Assembly: GCF_014359955.1 (NCBI RefSeq)
Contig: NZ_JACIYL010000258.1
Span: forward strand, 1 to 5,337
Direction of reading: 5' to 3'
DNA from: Thermogutta sp.
GTDB taxonomy: Bacteria > Planctomycetota > Planctomycetia > Pirellulales > Thermoguttaceae
DNA: 5,337 nt
The notes beneath the pieces were generated by a model. The model ran no database searches, was not told the DNA's origin, and saw only the letters and a list, made by a program, of their open reading frames with translations. Shown here one piece after another: positions 1 to 5,337 of this stretch. A program made the translations under genes and the position numbers. Every line of letters starts with the position of its first letter. Position 1 is the first letter of the stretch.

Positions 1-139
1 CCACCGTCTGCGTTGACACTTTCCAAACTGTCCAGAAGAGAATCAAGACATCGCGCCGACACAAGAAGGACTATCGTCATTTATCGACGCATGGCAAACA
101 TGTAATTTTAGTGCAAAATTTTTTCGCGATTCACTCATG

Positions 140-149
140 TGATCGATCA
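140..149. repeat. Perfect 10-base palindrome TGATCGATCA, possible operator
   Basis: TGATCGATCA at 140-149 equals its own reverse complement. It partly overlaps a second small dyad, TCAC (131-134) and GTGA (139-142). It lies about 70 bases upstream of the TATAAT box, a plausible place for an activator site. The half-site resembles the TGTGA or TTGAT halves of CRP/FNR-family sites, but the spacing does not match either consensus, so no regulator is assigned. Confidence 0.25.
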
Positions 150-166
150 AAGGCTAACACCGGGCT

Positions 167-182
167 GCAAATTGCTGGCAAT
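167..182. repeat. Overlapping small dyads GCAA-A-TTGC and ATTGC-TG-GCAAT
   Basis: Bases 167-175 read GCAA-A-TTGC and bases 171-182 read ATTGC-TG-GCAAT, so two inverted repeats share the middle TTGC. They sit 37-52 bases upstream of the TATAAT box, overlapping or just upstream of where a -35 region would be. This could be an operator, but such short arms also arise by chance in AT-rich DNA. Confidence 0.2.
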
Positions 183-218
183 ATCGACCTCCCTCATCGC
201 ACTTGAAGCGAAAGAGTT

Positions 219-224
219 TATAAT
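219..224 (+). promoter_or_regulatory. Possible sigma-70-type -10 box (TATAAT) for the act operon
   Basis: A perfect TATAAT lies at 219-224, in the AT-rich part of the leader and in the right orientation for actA. It would place a transcription start near 231 and give a 5' untranslated region of about 240 bases. The weakness is the -35 element. The nearest TTGAAG (203-208) is only 10 bases upstream, too close for standard spacing, and the correctly spaced hexamers (about 195-202) match TTGACA poorly. No extended -10 TGn is present. It could be an activator-dependent promoter or a chance match. Confidence 0.3.
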
Positions 225-276
225 CCTATTGATGCAGATAAGCAATTTGTGCCTGTAATAACCAGCACACATCGGG

Positions 277-293
277 AGGGGCTTTTTCCCCCT
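277..293 (+). other. Potential leader hairpin AGGGG / CCCCT
   Basis: AGGGG at 277-281 can pair with CCCCT at 289-293 around a 7-base loop that includes five T residues. The T run is in the loop and not after the stem, so this is not an intrinsic terminator. The same AGGGG arm could instead pair with the second CCCCT copy at 301-305, and that copy could itself pair with AGGGG at 323-327. The leader RNA could thus adopt mutually exclusive folds. Confidence 0.3.
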
Positions 294-309
294 GGCACGC
301 CCCCTGGCA
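288..309. repeat. Direct repeat CCCCCTGGCA, two copies with a 12-base period
   Basis: CCCCCTGGCA occurs exactly at 288-297 and again at 300-309, separated by CG. The 12-base period is close to one helical turn. It lies in the leader downstream of the candidate promoter, so it could be a tandem protein-binding site, a structural element of the 5' untranslated RNA, or a small slippage duplication. Confidence 0.45.
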
Positions 310-310
310 T

Positions 311-324
311 CTTGCCGGCGCAAG
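311..324 (+). other. Potential leader hairpin CTTGC / GCAAG
   Basis: CTTGC at 311-315 pairs with GCAAG at 320-324 around a CGGC tetraloop. It follows the 288-309 direct repeat immediately and competes for bases with the alternative CCCCT (301-305) / AGGGG (323-327) pairing. No T-tract follows, so termination is not indicated. Confidence 0.25.
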
Positions 325-357
325 GGGTTGTGTCCGGGTGGGCTCTCCTTTAGCTTG

Positions 358-376
358 GGAGGACTTGAACGCCTCC
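358..376 (+). other. Potential leader hairpin GGAGG / CCTCC enclosing a Shine-Dalgarno-like sequence
   Basis: GGAGG at 358-362 pairs perfectly with CCTCC at 372-376 around a 9-base loop. GGGAGGA at 357-363 is the best Shine-Dalgarno match in the leader. The start codons that follow it are badly placed: TTG 365 is only two bases from GGAGG, and ATG 472 is more than 100 bases away. It therefore does not obviously serve actA. It may be a structural element or a coincidence. Confidence 0.25.
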
Positions 377-471
377 GATTGTCCGGGCCAACTGGGGTCG
401 CCGTGTTCGGGCAACTCCCTGTCCCTGTGGTAACTTCGCGATCAATCTCAGCAGTGGTTCAACAACTCGGT

Positions 472-1128
472 ATGTCCAAGCCCTACTTACCATTGTGGTT
501 CGATCGTGCACGCCCCATCTTCGGTGCGATCCTACTGTTTGTCCCGCTCTATCTCCTGGGCGTTGCCTGGTTCACTTTCGACCCGCAAACGATCGACATC
601 GGCTACTCCCCCACGCAACCCGTGCCCTTCTCGCACGCCCTCCATGCAGGCGAACTCGGATTGGATTGTCGCTACTGCCATACCACCGTGGAAAAAGCGG
701 CCTTTGCCGCCATTCCCTCCACGGAGATTTGCATGAACTGCCATGACCGAATTGCAACGAACAGCCCCAAACTGGCACTGGTGCGAGAAAGTTACGCCAC
801 CGGCCAGCCCATTCCCTGGGTGCGTGTCCACGATCTGCCCGATTTTGTCTATTTTGACCACAGTGCCCACGTCAACCGCGGCGTCAGTTGTGTGGAATGT
901 CACGATCGCGTGGATCGCATGGAACGTGTTTACCAAGCAAAAACCCTGCGCATGGGCTGGTGTCTGGAATGCCATCGCAATCCCGAGCAGCACCTCCGTC
1001 CGCAGGATCAGATCACCAATCTCGCCTGGCAGGCGGGATCTCCAGAAGAGCAACAACGAATAGGCGAAGAATTGCGACGGAAAAACAACATTCAACCTTC
1101 AACGAGTTGTTCGACATGTCATCGATGA
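472..1128 (+). CDS. actA: Alternative complex III pentaheme cytochrome c subunit ActA
   Basis: ActA is the multiheme cytochrome c of ACIII. It takes electrons from the ActB iron-sulfur clusters on the periplasmic face and passes them towards the terminal acceptor. From ATG 472 the protein has 218 residues. Five CxxCH heme c motifs are visible: CRYCH (Cys66), CMNCH (Cys87), CVECH (Cys140), CLECH (Cys164) and CSTCH (Cys213), the last ending one residue before the C-terminus. Additional histidines at 55, 58, 130 and 133 are candidate distal heme ligands. Residues about 16-36 form one hydrophobic segment, an uncleaved N-terminal membrane anchor that leaves the hemes outside. ATG 472 is chosen because the protein then begins just before the anchor, as in the family. 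TTG or GTG starts back to 328 would add 48 unrelated residues. No clear ribosome binding site precedes ATG 472. The gene opens the operon and its TGA overlaps the actB start. The five-heme pattern plus the neighbours makes the assignment firm. Confidence 0.95.
   Translation: MSKPYLPLWFDRARPIFGAILLFVPLYLLGVAWFTFDPQTIDIGYSPTQPVPFSHALHAGELGLDCRYCHTTVEKAAFAAIPSTEICMNCHDRIATNSPKLALVRESYATGQPIPWVRVHDLPDFVYFDHSAHVNRGVSCVECHDRVDRMERVYQAKTLRMGWCLECHRNPEQHLRPQDQITNLAWQAGSPEEQQRIGEELRRKNNIQPSTSCSTCHR
1125..1128 (+). promoter_or_regulatory. ATGA stop/start overlap coupling actA to actB
   Basis: The four bases ATGA contain the actB start codon ATG (1125-1127) and the actA stop TGA (1126-1128). No strong Shine-Dalgarno sequence lies in the preceding 15 bases. 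Re-initiation by the ribosome finishing actA is therefore the simplest way to start actB, which would hold the two subunits in a fixed ratio. The coupling is inferred from the arrangement. A second in-frame ATG at 1116 would lengthen the overlap to 13 bases. Confidence 0.6.
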
Positions 1129-4100
1129 GTCGCCAAGGTGAGTCCACTGCCCATAATTCCCCCCGCTACTGGCGGACACTGGACGAATTGGCAAACACTC
1201 CGGAATTCCGCGAGTGGATTGCCAAGGAATTTCCCCACGGCGTCGCGCTCGAGGGACTTTCCCGACGTCGCTGGCTGCAACTGATGGCCGCGTCGTTTAC
1301 CCTTGCCGGTTTAGCGGGATGCCGCTGGGAGAAAACGGAACTTGCCCCCTTCGTGCATCGCCCGGTCGGTCGAATCCCGGGCAAGCCCGAACGCTTTGCC
1401 ACCGCCATGGATCTCTCTGGTGAAGTGACGGGGCTGGTGGCCACTTGTGTGGACGGACGGCCGATCAAGCTGGAGGGCAACCCAGTCCATCCTACCAGCC
1501 TGGGCGGTACCGATGCTTTTGCCCAGGCTGCCGTCCTGCAACTTTACGACCCTGACCGAAGTCGCGACGTCGTCGCCCGATCCGACGGCCAATGGGACGT
1601 CCGCTCTTGGGAGGACTTCACGGCGGCCCTGCGGGAGCGAATGGCGGCCACACCGAACGGAGAAGGCTGGGTGTTCGTCACGGGAGCAACCTCCTCTCCC
1701 ACCGTCCGACGGTTGCGGAAACTTCTGGAACACCGCTGGCCAAAGGCACAGTGGTTCATTTACGAGCCTGTTCACGACGACTTTGTCCGAAGGGGTACCC
1801 GGGAAGCCTTCGGGGTGGAAGCCCGACCTGTCTATCGTCTGGATCAGGCCAAAGTGATCCTTGCCCTGGATGCCGACCTCTTTTTCGAGGCGACGGGACA
1901 TGTCCGCGCTGCGCGGGATTTCGCCTCCACGCGGGACGGAACCCCTGACCGCATGTCCCGGCTTTATGCAGTGGAGAGCCGCTGGACTCTCACCGGTTCG
2001 TCCGCGGACCACCGATTGCCGCTCTCACCTGGTGCAATCCCGGCGTTTGTGGCCGCGTTGGAAAACTGTCTCGCAAGACTTTCCGCCGGTGAATCGCTCC
2101 CCGATGTCGGGTCCCGCCCCGACCAGTCGCCGGAGGCGCGGTATCGTGCGGTATTCCTTAAGGCAGTCGCAGAAGATCTGTGGCAACACCGAGGTCGCTC
2201 GGTGGTCGCGGCAGGGAACTGGCTGGTCCCGGAAATCCACGCGGCCGTCGCGCGAATCAACAAGATGCTGGGCAGCCTGGGCGGGCCGGTTTTGTACGTT
2301 CCCCTCTCCGACCCCATGATCGCCCGTCCTGCAGAAAGCCTGCCCGCACTTCACAAATTGCTGGCCTCAGGCAGTGTGCAGAACATTTTGTTTGTTGACA
2401 CGAACCCGGTGTACAGCGCGCCACCGTCCATGAAGTTGCACCGGCTCATCGAGCGGGTGCCGTTTTCTGCCCACCTCGGCCTTTACGCCGACGAGACGGC
2501 CCACTGCTGTCGCTGGCATGTCCCCATGGCCCACTTTCTGGAAGCCTGGGGCGACGCGGAAAGCTGGGACGGAACATATACCGTCATGCAGCCCATGACC
2601 GCCCCGCTCTGGGGCGGCAAAAGCGTTATTGAATTGCTCGGCCTGTTTCTCGACTCGCAAAAGACCGCTCAGGATTGGGTCCAGGAAACCTTCCAGACGC
2701 TATATCCCCACGCGCAGGCCACCGATTGGGAGAGATGTCTCGCCCAGGGGCTGTTTCGGGAAGAAAATCGTCAGGTCAATTCCCTCACCGAACTCGCCGA
2801 GACGGCCAAGAGGGAGATTCCCCCGGATGCCGTGGAACGTTTTGTGGCGGGGGAACAGCCCGCCGAAAATTCGCTGTCCGTTTTGCTCACTGCGGACTCC
2901 TCGGTCTATGATGGCCGATTCGCCAACAACGCGTGGCTCCAGGAGTGGCCCGATCCGGTAACTCGCCTCACCTGGGGAAACGCGGCGGTAATGGGCGTGG
3001 AAACAGCACGTGGCCTGGATTGCAAGGATGGCTCCGTCATTCGCCTTGAGGCCAATGGTGCGACGCTCGAGCTGCCGGTAGTGGTGGTCCCCGGCATCCC
3101 ACCCCGAACAGTGGTCGTTTCCCTGGGCTACGGGCGGACGGCCGCAGGCCATGTGGGGGGACTGGCCAGGGAGAACATCCCCCCGGTGGGCGTCAATGCG
3201 TATGTGATGCGATCCGACGCTGCCCAGTTTGTTCTCTCCGGCGTCAAAGTGACGAAACTCCCCAGCAGCCAGCCCCTGGCCAGCGTTCAGGACCACCATC
3301 TCATCGACCGAATCGGTCTTCAGGGACGCGTGGAACGGTTGGGCGAACTGGTCAGAGAAGTCACTTTGAAACGACTGACCGATCCCCACGAACCCTATTC
3401 TGCGGAGGAGGTGGTCCATCATCCGCCGCTGGAATCTCTCTGGCCCGAGCACACGTACGAGGGCCATCGCTGGGGAATGGCGGTGGATCTCTCCAAGTGC
3501 ATCGGGTGCGGTGCCTGCGTGGTGGCCTGCCAGGCCGAAAACAACATTCCCGTGGTTGGTCCGGCACAGGTGATGCGAAGCCGCGAGATGCACTGGATCC
3601 GCATTGATCGCTACTTCACCGGGGCCCCGGACAATCCTCGCACAGTCCATCAGCCGGTCATGTGCCAGCAGTGTGAGATGGCCCCGTGCGAGCAAGTTTG
3701 TCCCGTGGCCGCCACCGTTCACAGCCACGAAGGACTCAACGACATGGTCTATAACCGGTGTATCGGTACGCGATATTGCGCGAATAACTGCCCCTATAAA
3801 GTTCGCCGGTTCAATTACTTCTATTATCACAAAGATTTGGACAATCCCCGCAATGAAGTTCAGAAAATGGTGTACAATCCCGAGGTGACGATCCGTTCCC
3901 GGGGAGTTATGGAAAAGTGCACCTACTGTGTGCAGCGGATCCAGAATGCCAAAATCGAGGCCAAAAATGAGCGTCGCGCGCTGAAAGACGGGGAAATTCA
4001 AACGGCCTGCCAGCAGGTGTGTCCGGCCCAGGCGATCGTTTTCGGCGACCTGGCCGACCCCAACAGTGCGGTCGCTCAGCTTCATCAGTCAAATCGAGCT

Positions 4101-4229
4101 TACGGAATGCTGGCCGAACTGAATGTGAAGCCCCGCACAAAGTATCTTGCACGGGTCCGCAACCCGCATCCAGCGCTTGAGGCGCTGGAACACACGGAGC
4201 CTGCGGCCACGCAAGAACATGGTGCTTAG
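1125..4229 (+). CDS. actB: Alternative complex III subunit ActB (MopB-like domain fused to iron-sulfur domain, Tat lipoprotein)
   Basis: ActB is the large periplasmic electron-transfer subunit of ACIII, here 1034 residues, a usual length. Residues 15-37 resemble the 'extended Tat' N-terminus of MoCo/4Fe-4S proteins (TIGR04519 type). The twin-arginine motif SRRRWLQLM is at 46-54 and is followed by a short hydrophobic stretch ending in lipobox LAGC with Cys66. Residues about 80-580 form the molybdopterin-oxidoreductase-like part (GRPIKLEGNP around 111-120), without an N-terminal Fe-S cysteine set or a recognisable molybdenum ligand, as expected of ActB. Residues about 583-720 look like the C-terminal beta-barrel of that superfamily. 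The Fe-S domain follows: Cys792/795/798/802, Cys847/850/855/859, Cys879/885/889 with Thr882 in the missing Cys position, and Cys932/935/962/966. This matches three [4Fe-4S] clusters and one [3Fe-4S]. ATG 1125 overlaps the actA TGA as ATGA. ATG 1116, three codons upstream in frame, is an alternative start. Confidence 0.97.
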   Translation: MSRQGESTAHNSPRYWRTLDELANTPEFREWIAKEFPHGVALEGLSRRRWLQLMAASFTLAGLAGCRWEKTELAPFVHRPVGRIPGKPERFATAMDLSGEVTGLVATCVDGRPIKLEGNPVHPTSLGGTDAFAQAAVLQLYDPDRSRDVVARSDGQWDVRSWEDFTAALRERMAATPNGEGWVFVTGATSSPTVRRLRKLLEHRWPKAQWFIYEPVHDDFVRRGTREAFGVEARPVYRLDQAKVILALDADLFFEATGHVRAARDFASTRDGTPDRMSRLYAVESRWTLTGSSADHRLPLSPGAIPAFVAALENCLARLSAGESLPDVGSRPDQSPEARYRAVFLKAVAEDLWQHRGRSVVAAGNWLVPEIHAAVARINKMLGSLGGPVLYVPLSDPMIARPAESLPALHKLLASGSVQNILFVDTNPVYSAPPSMKLHRLIERVPFSAHLGLYADETAHCCRWHVPMAHFLEAWGDAESWDGTYTVMQPMTAPLWGGKSVIELLGLFLDSQKTAQDWVQETFQTLYPHAQATDWERCLAQGLFREENRQVNSLTELAETAKREIPPDAVERFVAGEQPAENSLSVLLTADSSVYDGRFANNAWLQEWPDPVTRLTWGNAAVMGVETARGLDCKDGSVIRLEANGATLELPVVVVPGIPPRTVVVSLGYGRTAAGHVGGLARENIPPVGVNAYVMRSDAAQFVLSGVKVTKLPSSQPLASVQDHHLIDRIGLQGRVERLGELVREVTLKRLTDPHEPYSAEEVVHHPPLESLWPEHTYEGHRWGMAVDLSKCIGCGACVVACQAENNIPVVGPAQVMRSREMHWIRIDRYFTGAPDNPRTVHQPVMCQQCEMAPCEQVCPVAATVHSHEGLNDMVYNRCIGTRYCANNCPYKVRRFNYFYYHKDLDNPRNEVQKMVYNPEVTIRSRGVMEKCTYCVQRIQNAKIEAKNERRALKDGEIQTACQQVCPAQAIVFGDLADPNSAVAQLHQSNRAYGMLAELNVKPRTKYLARVRNPHPALEALEHTEPAATQEHGA
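2599..2617 (+). other. GC-only 7-bp hairpin inside actB (CCGCCCC / GGGGCGG)
   Basis: CCGCCCC at 2599-2605 is perfectly complementary to GGGGCGG at 2611-2617 with a 5-base loop GCTCT. It lies mid-gene in the MopB-like part, over codons for TAPLWGGK. No T-tract follows, so it is not an intrinsic terminator. It may simply reflect codon choice for a Pro/Gly-containing stretch in GC-rich DNA. Confidence 0.35.
4169..4189 (+). other. 8-bp hairpin near the 3' end of actB (TCCAGCGC / GCGCTGGA)
   Basis: TCCAGCGC at 4169-4176 pairs perfectly with GCGCTGGA at 4182-4189 around a TTGAG loop. It lies 37 bases before the actB stop codon. No run of T follows, so it is not a standard terminator. It could affect mRNA decay or processing between actB and actC. 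A simpler source is visible: the codons encode a tandem Ala-Leu-Glu Ala-Leu-Glu repeat (GCG CTT GAG GCG CTG GAA), which contributes much of the self-complementarity. Confidence 0.4.
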
Positions 4230-4329
4230 CCAGGTTTATTAGCACGCGATGGAGAATAACCAGGGGAGAAGAGAACCTTCCATGGGCTCGGCGTCAACGA
4301 TTTCTCGACAACCGGAAGTGGACAACACG
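4230..4329 (+). promoter_or_regulatory. actB-actC junction with purine-rich, ribosome-binding-like tract
   Basis: Between the actB TAG and ATG 4330 the actC frame is open from ATG 4249, with another ATG at 4282, so part of this region may be coding. The purine-rich tract AGGGGAGAAGAGA at 4262-4274 looks like a ribosome binding region and lies 7 to 13 bases before ATG 4282, depending on which purines are counted. GGAAGTGGA at 4314-4322 precedes ATG 4330 by 7 bases. The peptide encoded by 4249-4329 is polar, without recognised family features, and includes consecutive AGA codons. I see no terminator or convincing promoter here, so actC is probably co-transcribed with actAB. Confidence 0.4.
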
Positions 4330-5337
4330 ATGAGCGATCCCACGTCGCGACCACCGCTTGTGGTGGGCCAGCACGATTTCGCGACGGTGACGGAAACGGT
4401 CGCGCGGATTCCGGAACGCCCCAAAACCACTCTTGCCTGGAAACTCAGTTTTGCCGTGGCCGCCTCGCTGGCCACGATGTTCGTTGTCCTGACGGGTTAC
4501 CTCTTTGTAACGGGCGTTGGAATCTGGGGAAACAACAGCCCGGTGTTCTGGGGATTCCCCATCGTCAACTTCGTGTTCTGGGTGGGAATTGGTCACGCAG
4601 GGACACTCATCTCGGCCATCTTGTTCCTCTTCCGGCAACACTGGCGAACGAGTATCAACCGCTTCGCGGAAGCAATGACCGTGTTTGCTGTAGTCTGTGC
4701 CGGGATTTTTCCGGCCATCCACGTGGGGCGCGTGTGGTACGTTTACTGGCTGGCACCGTATCCCAACCCGATGGGAATGTGGCCAAATTTCAGAAGTCCT
4801 CTTTTGTGGGACGTCTTTGCCGTCAGCACATATATGACGGTTTCCGTACTGTTCTGGTACCTGGGGATGATTCCCGACCTGGCCACGCTCCGCGATCGGG
4901 CAACTCGCCCCTTGCCGAGACTACTGTACGGCCTTTTCTCTCTGGGTTGGTCAGGTTCCGCGCGACACTGGCACCGCTTCGAGAAGGCGTATCTGTTTCT
5001 GGCGGCTTTGGCGACTCCCCTTGTTCTCAGCGTTCACTCCGTCGTGAGCTTCGACTTTGCCGTCTCTTTAATTCCCGGCTGGCACACGACTATCTTTCCT
5101 CCGTACTTTGTGGCGGGGGCGATCTTCAGTGGCTTCGCCATGGTGGTCACCCTCATGGTGCCGGCGCGGGAGTTTTTCGGCCTTAAAGAACTCGTCACGC
5201 TCCGTCATCTGGATAACATGAATAAATTTATTCTCGCGACCAGTTTCATGGTCGGTTATGCTTACCTGGTCGAAGTTTTTATGGCGTGGTACAGCGGAAA
5301 TAAATACGAGCTCTTCACTTTTCTCAATCGGGCACTG
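4330..5337 (+). CDS. actC: Alternative complex III quinol-binding membrane subunit ActC (NrfD/PsrC family), 3' end beyond the window
   Basis: ActC is the polytopic membrane subunit of ACIII that binds quinol and delivers electrons to ActB. The frame is open to the last base: 336 codons are present from ATG 4330, and the full protein is normally around 450-490 residues. Seven hydrophobic segments are visible at about residues 38-60, 75-101, 113-138, 157-181, 217-240, 257-279 and 297-321, so the remaining helices lie past the edge. Candidate quinol-site residues are His131 in AIHVGRVWY at the end of the third helix and Asp161 in LLWDVF at the start of the fourth. Asp242 in HSVVSFDFA is another polar residue near a helix end. 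ATG 4330 is preferred because the family-like sequence [10 protein letters not shown] follows at once. ATG 4282 (better placed behind a purine-rich tract) and ATG 4249 (only 19 bases after actB) are in frame and would add 16 or 27 residues. PsrC or NrfD subunits of other complexes are similar, but the ActA/ActB neighbours settle the identity. Confidence 0.93.
   Translation, partial: MSDPTSRPPLVVGQHDFATVTETVARIPERPKTTLAWKLSFAVAASLATMFVVLTGYLFVTGVGIWGNNSPVFWGFPIVNFVFWVGIGHAGTLISAILFLFRQHWRTSINRFAEAMTVFAVVCAGIFPAIHVGRVWYVYWLAPYPNPMGMWPNFRSPLLWDVFAVSTYMTVSVLFWYLGMIPDLATLRDRATRPLPRLLYGLFSLGWSGSARHWHRFEKAYLFLAALATPLVLSVHSVVSFDFAVSLIPGWHTTIFPPYFVAGAIFSGFAMVVTLMVPAREFFGLKELVTLRHLDNMNKFILATSFMVGYAYLVEVFMAWYSGNKYELFTFLNRAL

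Larger units (their letters stand above)
1..471. other. Non-coding leader upstream of the act operon
   Basis: I see no convincing gene in this 471-base stretch on either strand. The left part (about 1-270) is comparatively AT-rich and holds short dyads and a TATAAT box, as expected for an upstream control region. The right part (about 274-390) is GC-rich and dense in short inverted and direct repeats. The actA reading frame stays open leftward to a TTG at 328, but those 48 codons encode a sequence with no heme motif or family resemblance and contain only TTG and GTG starts before ATG 472. They are therefore better read as untranslated leader. A minus-strand open frame at 226-414 lacks any recognisable domain. 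No tRNA, rRNA or CRISPR structure was seen. Whether an upstream gene ends just before base 1 cannot be told. Confidence 0.7.

Noticed and set aside
13..43. Perfect -35 box TTGACA at 13-18
   Set aside because: The best downstream -10 candidate is GAGAAT (38-43) with a 19-base spacer, which is poor. The site is more than 400 bases from actA.
277..293. Intrinsic terminator of an upstream gene
   Set aside because: The T run is in the loop of the AGGGG/CCCCT hairpin and not downstream of it, so the structure does not fit a rho-independent terminator in the + direction.
226..414. Minus-strand open frame of 62 codons in the leader
   Set aside because: Low-complexity Pro/Gln/Ala-rich product with no domain, opposite to the operon and within the repeat-rich leader. 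It is most likely a chance open frame in GC-rich DNA.
365..433. Short TTG-started leader peptide (22 codons) after GGGAGGA
   Set aside because: The start is only two bases from the Shine-Dalgarno-like sequence, too close for initiation, and there is no regulatory codon run.
328..471. N-terminal extension of actA from TTG 328
   Set aside because: The 48 extra codons offer only TTG/GTG starts, encode nothing family-like, and would place an unrelated segment before the natural membrane anchor.
532..1095. Long minus-strand open frame opposite actA (and similar ones opposite actB, such as 2700-4085)
   Set aside because: These are antisense shadows of strongly supported coding genes with clear heme and Fe-S motifs. 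Their translations show no domains.
888..1124. Upstream extension of the actB frame into actA
   Set aside because: It overlaps the essential heme-binding codons of actA, and its translation does not resemble any ActB N-terminus. Family-like sequence begins only after ATG 1116/1125.

Overview
The window holds the first three genes of an alternative complex III (ACIII, Act) operon, all on the + strand: actA (pentaheme cytochrome c), actB (fused molybdopterin-oxidoreductase-like and iron-sulfur subunit) and the first two thirds of actC (NrfD/PsrC-like quinol-binding membrane subunit). ACIII is the cytochrome bc1 replacement found in several bacterial phyla. It oxidises menaquinol or ubiquinol in the membrane and passes electrons through iron-sulfur clusters and hemes to a soluble cytochrome or directly to a heme-copper oxidase.

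The organism is probably a planctomycete (Pirellulales- or Thermogutta-like). This is an inference from the general look of the Act proteins, the 'extended Tat' N-terminus of ActB, moderately high GC, and weak or absent Shine-Dalgarno sequences before actA and actB. The sequence alone cannot fix the taxonomy, because Bacteroidetes, Acidobacteria and other phyla carry similar operons.

Layout: 1-471 is a non-coding leader. Its first 270 bases or so are relatively AT-rich, with small palindromes and a perfect TATAAT box at 219-224. A GC-rich stretch at about 274-390 follows, with several potential hairpins and an exact 10-base direct repeat. actA occupies 472-1128. actB (1125-4229) overlaps it through an ATGA stop/start, which suggests translational coupling. 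After a short gap whose length depends on start choice, actC runs off the right edge. The remaining ACIII genes (normally actD, actE, actF, often followed by a heme-copper oxidase operon) would lie beyond base 5337 and cannot be seen.

The three products fit together as a redox chain. ActC carries candidate quinol-site residues in its membrane helices. ActB carries three motifs for [4Fe-4S] clusters and one for a [3Fe-4S] cluster. ActA carries five CxxCH hemes on the periplasmic side. I found no previously undescribed system. The points worth a second look are the structured leader, the Tat signal plus lipobox in ActB, and hairpins within actB.
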